Counted from the first letter of the stretch, positions 1 to 13,155 are shown. The stretch: DNA of 64,000 bases from Brevipalpus yothersi (GCA_003956705.1 QZCP01000712.1:62001-126000); one strand, 5' to 3'. Notes: a model not told the origin generated them from the letters alone. Translations and numbers: made by a program.

Positions 1-1490
1 GTCAGCTCTAATGACTTTCAAGTGTGCTGTTGTTGATGTGCCGTTTGGTGGAGCAAAGGCTGGCTTAAAGATCAATCCAAGAGAGTTTACTGAATTCGAA
101 TTAGAGAAAATAACAAGAAATTTTGCCCTTCATATATCGAAAAAAGGCTTTCTAGGACCAGGGTTAGATGTACCAGCACCTGATATGGGTACCGGGGAAC
201 GTGAAATGAGCTGGATCGCTGATACATACGCACAGACAATTGGTCATACAGATATCAACGCACACGCTTGTGTTACCGGTAAACCAATTAATCAGGGTGG
301 AATTCATGGTAGAATATCAGCCACTGGTCGTGTAAGTGTTTGACCTCGTGTACTGAACCTTAGGGAAATCTCGAATCATATATCATATATATTTTCTTCT
401 CATGTTCATCAGGGTGTCTTCCACGGTATCGATAACTTCATCAACGAAGCAAGTTTCATGAGTATGGTTGGCACTACTCCTGGTTGGGGTGGAAAAACTT
501 TCATCATTCAGGGACTTGGTAATGTAGGTCTTCATTCAATGAGATATTTGAATCGTGCCGGTGCACGTTGTATTGGAATTATGGAAGTTGATGGAAGCAT
601 TTACAATCCCAATGGAATTGATCCTCGAGACTTAGAAGACTGGAAATTGAACAACGGCACCATACTAGGTTTTCCAGGAGCTGAAGAATACAAAGGTGAA
701 AGTCTTTTGTATGAAACATGCGATATTCTGGTACCAGCAGCTACTGAGAAAGTAATAACTAAGGAGAATGCTCATAAAGTTAACTGTAAGGTAATGGAAC
801 TGTGTCTACAAAGTTTATGTGTTCTTTCTTAAAAATTTTGACAATTAATCATCACTTTTCCTGTAATCAATCATTTCAGATTCTAGCGGAAGCAGCCAAT
901 GGGCCAACAACTCCAGCAGCTGATAAGATTTTATTAGATCGGAACATTTTAGTCATTCCTGATCTGTATATCAACGCTGGTGGTGTGACCGTATCTTACT
1001 TTGAGTGGTTGAAAAATCTCAACCATGTGAGTTATGGTCGATTGTTGTTCAAATATGAAAGAGATTCAAATTATCATCTATTAGGTAAGATGAAAAGTGG
1101 ACATTCTTTGCATAAGAACTCCTGTGCTCATCGAAGATTGAATAAATTTTTCAGAAAGTGTCCAAGAATCTCTAGAACGAAGATTCGGCAAAGCCGGTGG
1201 ACGAATTCCTATCGTACCAAGTGAAGCTTTCCAGAAGAAAATAGCCGGTGCTTCAGAAAAAGATATTGTTCATTCTGGACTTGATTATACCATGGAAAGA
1301 TCGGCAAGAGTAAGTTTAAATCCAAAATTAAGAATTCTTTCAAAATAGCTCATTTTGATATTTTCTCCAGCAAATAATGCGAACAGCAATGAAATATAGC
1401 CTTGGATTGGATCTTCGTACTTCGGCATATGTCAACTCGATTGAGAAAATATATAACACTTATAAAGAAGCTGGTTTGACTTTCACCTAA
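1..1490 (+). CDS. GDH (Glud): Glutamate dehydrogenase, mitochondrial (5'-truncated by window edge)
   Basis: Oxidative deamination of glutamate to 2-oxoglutarate with NAD(P) in the mitochondrial matrix. Exons seen: <1-331, 413-790, 880-1084, 1155-1309 and 1371-1490, all with GT-AG junctions that keep frame (reading starts at base 2); the TAA is at 1488-1490. About 395 C-terminal residues are present of a family usually near 500-550. Visible family blocks are the substrate-lysine loop (VPFGGAKAG), DVPAPDMGTGEREMSW, GKPINQGGIHGR, the Rossmann glycine motif GLGNVGLHS, AEAANGPTTPAADK, and the antenna/C-terminal segment ending AGLTFT. The mitochondrial targeting peptide and the first catalytic residues lie to the left of the window. 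The four introns seen are only 61-89 nt. The gene is tail-to-tail with the CELF gene. Identification is secure from end-to-end similarity to animal GDH. Confidence 0.97.
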
Positions 1491-1683
1491 ACTCTTGCAG
1501 AGAGGGTTACTCGATTTATCGTATTGACTGAATTATTTTCATGTTCAGTGTTTCTGTGGACTAAGAAAATACTTCTTTTCTCTCTCCTTGCGGAGATTCT
1601 GGAAATTTTAAATTAATCATGTTAATTTGAGCGATAAGATGCACTTATCAACATCTAATAACTTGTTGAGCAATTAGAAAGAC

Positions 1684-1689
1684 AATAAA
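1684..1689 (+). terminator. Poly(A) signal of GDH
   Basis: A canonical AATAAA lies 194 nt after the GDH stop codon, within the 414-nt gap to the convergent CELF stop. Confidence 0.6.
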
Positions 1690-1904
1690 ATAGCTTTTAT
1701 ATGAAATAAAAAAAGAGAATTTTCCCTGAATCTAAACACTTGAACAGTTCAAGTTCAGAGAACTCTGTTGAAAATGAGCATTCCATCATATAACACTTCC
1801 ATAGGGTCACAAGATGTTCTCTCTCGAGTAAAAATATAGCTGTCAATTCTAGAAAAATTTTTAAAGCAATAATTTGCATAAACTTCTGACATGATAACGT
1901 TCCT

Positions 1905-4900
1905 TCAATATGGTTTGTCCTTTATCTTCTTCAATTGAACTTTTAGACGCTTACTACCAATCTGAAATCCATTCATCGCCTGGATAGCTGTCTGTGCTGA
2001 TAATGGATTGTCAAACGATACGAATCCTATGAGAGTGTTTTGAGAGAGATTATCTGTCAGTTATGATTCAATTCTTTTTTTGGAGATCTTACCAAAGCAT
2101 TTGCTCAGATTTGTAATTTTATCGATAAAAACTTTGCTAGATATTATGTTTCCAAATGAAGCGAATGTCTGAGCCAAGTCAGTGTCCGTATACTCAGCTG
2201 AAATTTGACAGAAATAAGAATCGAGTTCTCAAAGTCTAGTAAAAACTTACGAGGAAGATGATAAATGAAAAGGTTTGATCCTTCTGGCCCTTGCAATGGC
2301 TTGGCAGCCTGAGCACATGTGAGAGCCAGTTGAGATGGAGTAGAATTGGCGAATTTGGACAGATTGATCGAAGATAGCGGAGCTGTGAAAGAATGCTACA
2401 GAGTGGAGAAAAAAATTTTCAGTCCTTTCAATTTCCTCAGAGAATGATCAATCTTGTTCTCTACTCACTTGTCCTAGATTGAGACCTGTTAAAGCGTTAG
2501 TTCCATTGAGGCCAGCCGATTGTAGTCCATTGCTAGGACTACCGTTAGCTGTTTGTCCACAGAGAGCTGCGGCCAGCATCGCCGCTGTAATGGATATGGG
2601 ATCAGAGGCAAGTTGTTGCTGCAAAGTGAGAAAGTTAATTTTCCGGGATTAATCTATTTAATTGATCTTAATATTGGTTGCAGGTCATCTTGTATATTTT
2701 GAAGAGTTTCGCTCTGGCGCTCACCTTTAAAGCGAGAGAAGCTGCAGCGGCCGCAATTTGCTGCTGCTGTTGAGGCTATTCAAGATGAGAAACATAGTCA
2801 GAAAAAAATATGAATATGAATATGAATATCCATCAATCAGGTTGTGCAGTCTTGAGAGGATAAAAAAAATAAGATTCTATCGAGAATGATGTTTGATTGT
2901 TGAGAAAGATATTCTTATCACTGAAAAGGAGAAATTCACACCTATTCAACCAAATTAGGGCATATTCTAGCAAGATTATTCGCTTCTATACCTGAGATGT
3001 AGCATTGGCTGCTGTCATGGTCATGAAAGATGGAGATCCATCGAAAAATATCTGTGAGACTGTTCCAGAAAAATTACAAAAGTAATATTGATTTGAATTT
3101 TTGGCTCATTTCTTCGTTCATACCTGGAACATTACTGGGTGATCGCTCTAAAGTCCAAGTTTGAGCATAATTGTTGATTGCTGGAATTGGTGAGCTAGCA
3201 GCAGCGTATATCTGTCGTACTAGTTGCTGTTGTTGCTAAATGAAAGAAAAGGAACGAAGGAAAAATTACATCCAGTGAGCCTCGAGTGTATAAAAGATGA
3301 AATTTCTGGCGAAGATTGCTCAATAATCGAAACAAATCGCTGAACGTTTTGAAGTCGTAAGAGTCTACTTGAGCTGATCCTGCTAATTGATAAGTCGATA
3401 ACTTTCGTGACACAATTGATACTCATCATTCAACCTGGATTATTGTGAATTCTGGAATCTTCCAATCTCTCAATGAAGTCAAAATTACCTTTCGAGTATC
3501 TTTCTCTTTTTGAGTATCAGCAAATTTAACCACAACCGGCGAGGTACAATCCTATGGGGAAGAGCAAAGAGAGAGGAAAAGAACAATATCTCTGTTAAGA
3601 TTGGCAAGTAAGACATGTAGGTGAGAATGATCTTGATAAAACAAGTACGTAGCATCCAGATAACTCAAGTGAGTTCAAATGAAAAGATTGAACATCATTT
3701 TGGAAACGATTACAAAACTTTACCAGTTTCCCTGGTTAGAAAGATTATTATGATAATCGGATCAACCACCGATAAGCAAACCAACCTCAAGAGTAAGAGA
3801 ATGATTCATCGTTTTGATGGCATTCAGTGCATTCGAGCGAGATGCAAAGGTCACAAAAGCACATCCTTTACTTTGACCAGTTGAATCTCGTAGTATTATG
3901 CATTCCTCGATATTACCAAACTGAGAGAATAAGTTCCGAACTTCGTTCTCGTTGAATCTACGAGACAGCATTCCAACAAAAAGCTTTCGCTCTGTAATTA
4001 AAAAAAAAGATTGAAAATACTCTCTGATGATTCAGATCAAATAAGTCAAGTAAGTCACTGGATAGATTCGGGACAATACTTGCCATTGCGATTTTCGCTA
4101 TCAGCCGGCTTCATCTGGACAGGATGATGCATCTAAGAGAGAATTCAGAAGAACTCGTTTTATCAATTTATGTGTAAAGACTTCCTTTCGAATATTCAAG
4201 AAAAAATTCATGCTGAGGAATAAGGGTTCAAATTAACATGGAGACATGAGAATTGATTATTATTTACTTTTTGAAACTCTTATATTAACTCTTTGGGTTA
4301 AATTTTCATCGAGCAACAGAAGTAAAAATTTCAGTAAGCGTTCACATGATTGGTTTGGAATAAAATCTTAATCGATAGATCACTATTATTTAATATTCTC
4401 GTTAGACAATGACATTTGTGAATGGTAGAAGAATTCTGTTGAAATCGGTTTAGAACGTATATGAGGGAGGTATTGAATTAACTCACATCAAAATTCAATG
4501 CAATGGACGGAACTTTTACTAAGAACACAACAAAAAAAACATCATGGACCGCAAAGAAATTTCAACCTATAGAATGCTAGGATGTAATTTTCGAGATAGT
4601 TCATCAGAGCTCTTTGATCGAGTTGGTTGATGATTCAAGAAACATTGTGAGAATTCTGGACATGATTCTTTAGAAGATTCAACAGGCGATTCGACGTGGA
4701 AAAATAAGAGGAAGACAAGACAAACTTTTCGAGCATGATAGGACTGTTGGCTTGTCTCGTCAACTGACAACGGTTTAACAATTGCTTTTTACCTTTTCGA
4801 TGTCGAGTGGTGATTCCAGATAGATCTGGCTTCATTACTCTGTCTGTTTGAGGATAAATGGAATTCAAAGAGGAAGAGAGAACCAGGGAAGATTCTAGAA

Positions 4901-6071
4901 TTAGTTGATGTTTCCAGAAAAATTTTCCAAAGGGATCTTGATGGTGGAGATTAGCGAGAGAAACCTAAATAATCGATCGAATTGTAATCTGTATCGAGAA
5001 ATGGTCCTCCTCGAAAGGCTGAGAAATTCTGACTCAGAGAAACTAGATTCTTACTCGAATATATCTCACCATTGGAAGACATGCAAAGCTTCGCTTTTTG
5101 ATCATGATAGCGAAAAAGATTTGAGATTTGAGATAGAAGCACTCGACTTCTTGATGAATTGATAAAATTTTGAGCAAGACTGGTGAAATCTTCAGAATCA
5201 ACTTACACCTGGAAGAATTCGTATATTATGCAAAGCATCTTGAGCTTTCAGGGCAGCTCGACGAGTATAGTAAGTAACAAAGCAGCAACCTGAAAAGAAA
5301 GAGTAGAAAAAATAATCTATCAGAGTAAAGTAAGACACCATGTTTTAATCTAATCACTCTTTTCCCTACAATTGAGATGATTTGAATCGGGAAATGATCT
5401 CTGCTTTTTTCAAACAATGTTACAGAATTGGAACGTTTAGTGGATAAACTTTGCGCTATTCTGAGATTTCCGCTGTTCACATGATAATAAGCGGAAAAAA
5501 ATAATCTCAATCTTGTGTCCCACATTTCATTTTATTTCTCTTAGTTTCACACCATGAGGATAACCTTCATTTGATGTTTTATTAATCTAGTGCAAGTAGA
5601 AAGATTGCCTCGCAATCGAGAAATGAATGAAATCAGCGAAAAATGTCAACTGAAACTGAGCTGAGACAAATTCAATGGCGTTACTACAGTAGTGTAGTAT
5701 AATGTAAAATAAAACTATTTCACTTACCTCGACTGACTGCTGTTTTCTTGTCTCGAAGAATGTTTAAACTGTGAATATCTCCGTATTCTTCGAGTAATTT
5801 TCGACAATTTATTTCATCCCAATCTCGAGGAATTTGGCCAACAAACATTTTGATTGCATCCGGATCAGGCTCTCGGCCTGATGGTGATGACTCATCATCT
5901 GCTGGTTGTCTGATGTGATTAAAAATCATTGAATTACCAGTGTGATCACAAATCACCATGATTTGTTGGTTTTTTTATTCATTTAAAACATAATTTCTTT
6001 ACTCACAATTTGTCGGCAAGATTGGATAATCTGTTGAGAGTGATCTCACATGGTTCACTTTGCTCAGCCAT
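1905..6071 (-). CDS. CELF (CELF1/2, bruno-like): CELF/Bruno-family RNA-binding protein (three RRMs)
   Basis: Regulator of alternative splicing, mRNA decay and translation that binds GU-rich elements. Exons, 5' to 3' on the minus strand: 6071-6007, 5909-5728, 5289-5207, 4132-4084, 3991-3786, 3551-3489, 3235-3124, 3059-2992, 2775-2725, 2618-2469, 2395-2251, 2197-2093, 2026-1905. They sum to 1401 nt, 466 residues. RRM1 begins PDPDAIKMFVGQIPRDW; RRM2 begins ERKLFVGMLSRRF and carries SKGCAFVTFASR; then comes a Gln/Ala-rich divergent linker; RRM3 begins GPEGSNLFIYHLP and ends RLKVQLKKIKDKPY, the family's usual C-terminus. The start is MAEQSEPCEI in exon 1. Exon 4 ends at a GC donor (G|GCAAGT); no GT nearby keeps frame. 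An alternative start at 5959 is open into exon 2. The largest intron is 4133-5206. Which CELF paralogue it is cannot be decided by eye. Confidence 0.93.
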
Positions 6072-7652
6072 TTGATCGTTTGACAAAACTTTCATCACTA
6101 ATTTTTGCCATCAACTAAAGTGGAATCATTTTCTTGAAGATCGATGAAACAAAAAAAATAAAGCTAATCAAGCGTATTCCAGACCAACACTCTTATGGCT
6201 ATAGATGTCTATGTGTATGTGTGTGTGTATCCACTTCGTTATCGGAAAACTTTGGACTTGAAGTGTGTGTGTGTGAGTGAGAGAGAGGAAAGATAACATG
6301 AGTGTAGTTAAATAACAAGACTAGTCTCTCTTGGCTTGCTATTTTTGTGGTGCTAATCGCTGTTGTTTGCTGGCTAGACAATATAATGAAAGTGATTAAA
6401 ATGTAAAAATTCAAACAGTCTGAGGAGAATGATTTTTGAACATTTATGACTTTGTCAATTTTCATTGACTTGAATTATCATCTTAATGACAACTACATCT
6501 AGGAAATAGCTATGCAATGGTAGAGCTCTTTAAGGTATTAATTTCCGTGATCAACAATAAACAAAATGAGGCCATTGATTCCTTGTTATCTTGCGAAATT
6601 TATTTCAGATTGCTAACAGACTAGTGTGGTAGACAGCGAATCTTGTGATAGTTTTAGGTCTAATAAATATTGAGACTTGATTGAAAAAATAGCCTCAAGA
6701 TAAAAAAACCGATTCAACAATACTCTATTGATTATGGCATTTCTAACTTTAGACCGAAATATGATAATTCGATTTAAGATAACAGTTCGAGTTACATGTA
6801 CGTGAGAAAAATATTTCAATTGAGAGCGAGAGAGAGCAAAAGAGAGAGAATTCTTTCCCTTCAACAATTTAAAGAAGGATGGCTCCGAAAATCTCTTCGA
6901 ACTTCTAACCATAATAGATTATGATTTAACTTTAGAAAAAATCGCTGATCACACCTCTCCAATTAAACGGATTTGGAAGTTAACAATTCTGATCTTGAAA
7001 GCTAATTTATTCACATGATCAGCTGAACACTATCAATATACTATTAGAAAAATTTTTTCTCATCCAATCTTTCCAATATTATCTGAGAGAAATTATTTCT
7101 CCAAGATGGAAAAAAGTTCACATGATTTCCCGCAACATTCACCATTCATTATCAATTGTAAGCTGGATACGTCGCAAGGACGTTTAGCGTTCTGTACGGA
7201 AGTACAGAGGATTACAAATTACATTTTTATGGATTACATTGTATGACTTGGTCGTGGGTTCATGGACTGAGGCAGGCAAGCCTTCACAATAGTACCATAG
7301 GTCTGGCAAAATATTCCATATTTCAATGTTTCACAGGGGTGTGAACCCAGAATTCCATGATAAGTTTCAAGCCCCTGAACGATTGAACCATGCGTAGATA
7401 TGTAGATGGCATCTCTCAGGAATCTTGTCTTGTGACAAAACTTGCCACAAGCTCCCGGCATTAATGTGCTCCAGCTGGCTTTCTGATCATGGTGGTTAAG
7501 TATTTAAATTGATGTATTCAATTTGTTTCAATTTGATTTGTTTCAATTTGATTTGTTTCGGTGAAATTTGTTGTTTGGTAAATGAAATTTGGTAAAAATT
7601 TGATTGTCTAGTGGTCAAGTGGTGAAGTTTGCATACTGTCTATTGATTGGAA
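6072..7652. other. Divergent intergenic region CELF / TOP3B
   Basis: Holds the upstream regions of both genes. I see a GT/GA-rich microsatellite patch at about 6210-6290, AT-rich sequence, and a less AT-rich patch at about 7140-7470 without convincing coding potential (see findings). No gene is supported. Confidence 0.6.
7522..7559. repeat. 15-bp tandem repeat, about 2.5 copies
   Basis: The unit tttgtttcaatttga is repeated at 7522-7536 and 7537-7551, followed by a partial copy to 7559, about 95 bp upstream of the TOP3B start codon. Confidence 0.85.
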
Positions 7653-10600
7653 ATGGTTATTGTTTTGATGGTGGCCGAAAAGCCTTCGCTTGCCGAATCG
7701 CTGGCCAAAATATTGTCAAATGGCAGATATAAAAGTCGAAAAGGTTTGAATGGTGCATGTTCTGTGCATGAATATCATGGATCATTTCTTAGACATCAGG
7801 AGGTCACTTTCAAGTTCACATCGGTTTGTGGACATGTCATGTCGGTCGATTTTCCCAGCAAGTATAACAATTGGGATCGAGTTGAGCCAAGAGAGCTGTT
7901 TGATGCTTCCATTATCAAGAAAGAGGCTAATCCTAATTTGAAGATGCCAAAATTCCTTGAAACTGAGGTAATGAAAATCTTCTTTAATTGCAAAATTTTT
8001 CTGATCTAATTAAGTGTTCGCCGATTCTTTCCTATTCTTTCAGGCTCGAAATGCTCAATATCTAGTCCTCTGGTTAGATTGTGACAAAGAAGGGGAAAAC
8101 ATTTGTTTCGAAGTTATCCAGGCTGTTGAGAGAGTTATGAAAATCTCATTTGATAATCCTCAAGTCAGTATTTAAGATTTAGATTCACTGTTTGATTATA
8201 TAACCAATTATTTGTATTCCACAGACTGTCTTTCGTGCAAGATTTTCTGCAATTACAGACCGAGACATTAAGAATGCCATGAGAAGTTTGGTTCTACCCA
8301 ACTATTTGGAATCTCTATCGGTTGATGCTCGCCAGGAGCTGGATCTTCGAATTGGGTGTGCATTTACACGATTTCAAACAAGATTCTTCCATGTAAGGGA
8401 TTTTGATTCTCATTTATTACGTATGGAGTGTTTATGGGGTCTAGAAACTGATTTTTGTGAAATTTCAGGGTAAATATGGCGATCTTGATAGTGCTCTCAT
8501 CTCTTTTGGGCCATGCCAAACACCAACTTTAGGATTTTGTGTTGATCGCCATGACAAGATACAATCGTTCCAACCTGAGCCCTATTGGGTGATCATAGTG
8601 AACGTTGCTCTTCCAGAGAAAGGCTTGAATTTCAATCTTGATTGGGATCGAGAGCGAGAATTCAATCACAATACTGCCAAATCTCTTCTAAATAAGGTAA
8701 AAGCTCATAAAAAAGCGATCGTAACCAACATCACTCACAAAGAAAAGTCCAAACCTAGACCATCAGCATTGAACACTGTCGAGCTTCTTCGAGTGGCAAG
8801 TTCCGGCTTAGGAATTGGACCTCATCAAGCTATGTCTGTTGCTGAGCGACTTTATACCCAGGGATACCTGAGTTATCCAAGAACTGAGACTACCCAATAC
8901 CCTGCCAATTTCGATTTGAATGGTACGCTACGTCTTTTTTCTGGGAACTCAGTGTATGGAAATGAAGTTCAGTCAATTTTCAATCGAGGAATAAGTCGTC
9001 CGAAATCGGGTCATGATGCGGGTGATCATCCTCCAATCACTCCAATGAGATCGGCTACTCGTGATCAAATTGGGGATGGAGATGCATGGCGGCTCTATGA
9101 TTATGTAGTCCGTCATTTTATGGGAACTCTAGCAGGTGATTGTAAGTATGAGCAAACAACGGTGAAATTCTTGATTGGTGATGAAAAATTCACCAAAAAT
9201 GGCGCAATTGTTTTGGAACCTGGATTCACTGAAGTCATGCCATGGCTTGCATTGCCAACTGATCAGAAGCTCTCTTCTTCCTTATCTGTCGGAGATGAGT
9301 TCATTATTGGTGAAATTCGGCTGGACGAAAGACATACAAGCCCTCCTGATTATCTCTCAGAAGCTGATCTCATATCACTTATGGAAAAACATGGAATCGG
9401 CACGGACGCCTCTATTCCAACTCATATAAATAATATTTGTGTGCGAAATTACGTTAAGATTAGCAGTGGAAGGAGATTGATACCAACCAAGTTGGGGATA
9501 GTGCTGGTTCATGGTTATCAGAAAATTGACAGCGAACTTGTCTTGCCCACTTCACGAGCAGCGCTTGAGAAGAAACTGAATCAAATATGTCATGGGACTG
9601 CAGATTTTGATCAAGTTCTTCGGCATTCTCTCACAGAATTCACTCGAAAGTTTGACAATTTCGTGCAAAATATCACTGCAATGGATGAACTGTTCGAAGT
9701 GTCTTTCTCCTCATTAGCTGAATCTGGCAAACCTCTCTCTAGATGTGGAAAGTGTCGCCGTTACTTGAAGATCATCGTAAGTATATCAATTAGCTAAATC
9801 GCCTGGCAAAATGAATAATTCTCTATATTTTCCTTCAAAGACGGCAAAACCAGTTAGGCTTTACTGTCCAAATTGTAATGAAACTCTCTCATTACCATCG
9901 AACGGCAATTTTCGTACATTCAAAGAGCTCAAGTGTCCTGTGGATCAGTATGAAATTCTGTACTACACAGCTTTCGGAGAGAATGCCAAAAGTTATCTAT
10001 TGTGCCCTCATTGTTATAATAATCCACCATTCGAAGATATGCGGAAGGCCTCTGGTTGTAACGCATGTCCTAACAAAGAATGTCCCCAATCAATGATCGC
10101 ACAAAAAATCAGTGACTGCAAAACATGCACTTGGGAAGGCTCGATGATTCTAGACTCTGCGTCTGGTGTTGGTGGAGGAAAATGGAAGATTTTCTGTAAC
10201 AAATGTGATGCTTTCATATCGGGCCTCAAAGATGCGACCAAGGTTGTCATACAGCCTAGCAAATCGTGTGACAAATGTTCCAGTAGATTAATTCACGCCG
10301 AATTTAAGAAAGATAAGGAGCCTGTTGATGGATGCATATTTTGTAATCCTGAACTTACAGGACTCTTATATTTTGGAACACAAAGGAAAGGAGGAGGTGA
10401 TCGATCTGGAAGAGGAGGATATCAAAAGACTCAAAATAGTTCGACTAGAGAACGACCTGATCGAACTGGTGAAGAATCAGTTCATGAATTGGAGAACGAT
10501 TTCCAACGGATGAATTTCGATGACGGTGGCCACCGTGGAGGAAGATCTCGTGGCCGTGGTCGTGGACCGGGTCGAGGAGCTCGGGGCTCAAGAGGGGGAG

Positions 10601-10731
10601 GAAGATCAAGAGGAAGAGGCTTCGGGAGAGGTCGAGGTCGAGGAGGAAGAAATGTTGATCACTTCCAATACGATAATGAAGGATATTCTGCGCCAAGACA
10701 GGGAGAAATGAAATTGGCAGATTTCATGTAA
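7653..10731 (+). CDS. TOP3B: DNA/RNA topoisomerase III-beta
   Basis: Type IA topoisomerase that relaxes negatively supercoiled DNA and also acts on RNA; in animals it works with TDRD3 on chromatin and mRNPs. Exons 7653-7967, 8044-8163, 8225-8392, 8469-9776 and 9841-10731 give 933 residues. The ATG at 7653 puts MVIVLMVAEKPSLAES at the N-terminus, aligned with the family Toprim strand. The metal-binding Toprim motif LDCDKEGENICF is intact (D117, D119, E121), and the catalytic tyrosine sits in QGYLSYPRTETT, about Y337. PLSRCGKC starts a series of Cys4 zinc fingers, and the protein ends in a long Arg/Gly-rich (RGG) tail at residues about 840-915, expected for RNA binding. All introns are 61-76 nt. 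The length matches the family (about 860-930). The gene is convergent with UBAC1, the stop codons 369 bp apart. Confidence 0.97.
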
Positions 10732-11100
10732 ATTATTTTGTCCCATTCACTTTGTATGCGCAACAATTGTAAAGTGAAAGCCAAAACTAAAACTGAAAAT
10801 TTTTCAGGTTTTTCATTAACTATTGAGATTGTTCTCTTCAAATTTCTTCAAGAACTAGCATGAGATCTTGTATCGTGGGAAACTTCCTAGTCATGTTTTG
10901 CAGAAAGAACCAGAGTTCTAGGCAAAACTTTAATGACAAATACGGCCACTCTTAACCGATTTGAGCATTGAAGAATCTCATGCACTAATGAGAACGATGA
11001 ATTTAATGAGGTATATATCAAGATTAAATTAACACAGACATTCTGGCAAAGAAATCTGAATCGTGATAGAATCAGATAAGCTCAAAGCTATCCTTGTTAG
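10732..11100. other. Convergent intergenic spacer TOP3B / UBAC1
   Basis: AT-rich 3' flanks of two convergent genes. It should contain both 3' untranslated regions; I see no further gene. Confidence 0.6.
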
Positions 11101-12662
11101 CTACAAAGGATCTTTCTCGGAGACTTGTTTCTCTGAATGATAGATTCTGAATATTTGCGTTATGACTGGAGCCGTTTCCACATCACTGAGCCACTTTGTG
11201 GTGCTGTTGGGCTCTTCTATCAGCTGTAGAAAGGCTGAAATAAAACCTCTGGTAAGATTGGTTGATAAGCATTATGCCCATTACTCACCGAAAAAAACTT
11301 TTGGTTTGAATAAGCCCAATTGAACAATCGGATTTTCTAGTAAAGCCTTGTAGATCGGGCTATCCTTCTTCAGACCTCGGATGAGATCTTCACTTTTTGG
11401 ACGACGCTCTTTGAGGAGCCAGTCAACCTACAGATAGGATATAGAAGATAATCAGGAATTCACATGAATTCAAATTAATATGAAAAAAAACTCCTTACAG
11501 CCAAAACTTCATTGTTGCAATGGATCCATAGAGCATCTAAAATCTCATTATCCTCGAAGCCCAATTGCTTCAAATTCTTGAAATGCTCTGGATTTGGCTT
11601 GAAATTTTTTCGTTTGAACTTTCGATAAGACTCTACAATTGCGGGAACCTTTGGATACATGTCAGTATTCTCGTGATTGACTTGATTTGTAGAAGAACAG
11701 GGCTGATTGGAAGACGAAGAGCTACTAGATTCATAGGCCAAGAGCCAATCCATTGCTTCCAGGGGAGACATATTGTTGAGTTTTAGAGCTCTACGAGATC
11801 TTTCAACAGCAAAGCCCATATCCGTTAATTGCTTCAGGGCATCCTGGTCGATTTCGTTGTGTTCTTTTTCATAAATTTTATCAATATTTACAGCTTTTGT
11901 ATCTTTCAGAATTGGACTGAGACTTTTATGGTTTCGCAAGAGCTTTTCAGCATAATCCACCAAGGAGATGAGAATTTTTCTTAGCTCACCCTGAAACTGG
12001 ATGAGAGATGTATGATGAATGCTGCTTGAATTCTATTCATAACAAGAACAATTTCTCAAGTAAGTTAAGACAGAGAAAAACAGCTAACATATTCCAGTGT
12101 ACCCAGAATGAAAAGAAGGAGAGGAATAGGAATATTTGGGTGGCCAATGGTTTTGAAAAATAGCTTGAGAATTGTTAAAAGAATTCGAACAAACCTCGAA
12201 AGGATTTGCAGGCTCTGTGACTTTACGATCCATATTCTTTGGCTTCACTTTTTTTGTCGCTTCTTCGATCATGGATTCAGAAATCTTTTTATCATTTGAG
12301 CTTTCGCTTAATACTGTTGCATCATTTTGCGTCACTTCCAGCATCAGAAGAATATCACCATTGCTTATCTCCTCTTCACGTAGAGTTTTTTTGCCAGTTA
12401 AGGCTCGTTTTTTCTCAATCGAGACTAGTTTGTAGGCACTACCTACTTTGTTAATTGAGAGAAGCTTGTAGGCACCGCCATCATTGAAACAATCTAATTG
12501 ATCACATCTCAGCTGGCCAAGAGCAGTTATCTTCACCACATCCACAGGCCAATTGATTGGACATTCCAAATGAGTCATATTACCTTTATGGAAAACTATG
12601 TCTATCTTGATGGACTCTTGGGCATGATATGGGGAAGGATCATCCATGTCAACATGCATCAT
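11101..12662 (-). CDS. UBAC1: Ubiquitin-associated domain protein 1 (KPC2)
   Basis: Non-catalytic subunit of the Kip1 ubiquitination-promoting complex in vertebrates; it presents ubiquitinated substrates to the proteasome. Exons on the minus strand: 12662-12195, 11990-11499, 11427-11289, 11234-11101, 1233 nt, 410 residues (human about 405). The N-terminal ubiquitin-like part holds ISNGDILLMLEV. The junction FE|GELRKILISL matches the human FQTELRKIL segment. UBA1 is LKQLTDMGFAVERSRRALKL, UBA2 is LKQLGFEDNEILDALWIH followed by AVDWLLKERRP, and the C-terminal STI1-like block reads SPIYKALLENPIVQLGL with PVITQIFRIYH near the end. The first exon stays open past its donor to 12084, but only splicing after GAG at 12195 restores family similarity. 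The gene is head-to-head with a VCP-cofactor-like gene, another ubiquitin-system protein. Confidence 0.93.
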
Positions 12663-13153
12663 TTCTTCAAATCGATTTCGAGCAAAAAAAAGTCAAAGGA
12701 CGTCTCGAAATCTTGACTACATATCAATTGAGAGACAAAAAATTTTCATCATAGACTAACTGGCTAATGAAACCAGAAAAAAAGAATCCAATTCACACAC
12801 TTGTTTGTTTGGATGATGATTTATCAAGGTAGAGACCTTGAAGAACGAGAATAATAATAATGGTAAAGTATGTATCAGACTTTGATAAGCGAAAGGCTAC
12901 CACTCACTAGGGCTTCGATCGATCAGGACCAACCAAAATGATCACTCAATCCTTGCCATCATGAAGTACATGATATCGATACACACACTCACACAGCTGA
13001 CCTATCGCCATCAACCTATCATCGTGATGATGGTATCATCTTTCCATCGTTGTCACCACCACGATCATCATACCACCAAAACAATGTACACACAATCCTA
13101 AAGCACACACTTTGAGAAAAATTCCCAAAATTTGGAACCAGTATCAGAACCAG

Positions 13154-13155
<2 letters not shown>

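Noticed and set aside
2992..3051. 60-nt version of the eighth CELF exon using the acceptor at 3052
   Set aside because: Starts in the wrong phase after the preceding exon; the acceptor 8 nt upstream (3060) keeps the frame.
12084..12194. Continuation of UBAC1 exon 1 to a stop at 12084
   Set aside because: Intronic read-through: splicing at 12195 restores the conserved FE-GELRKIL segment and the rest of the protein.
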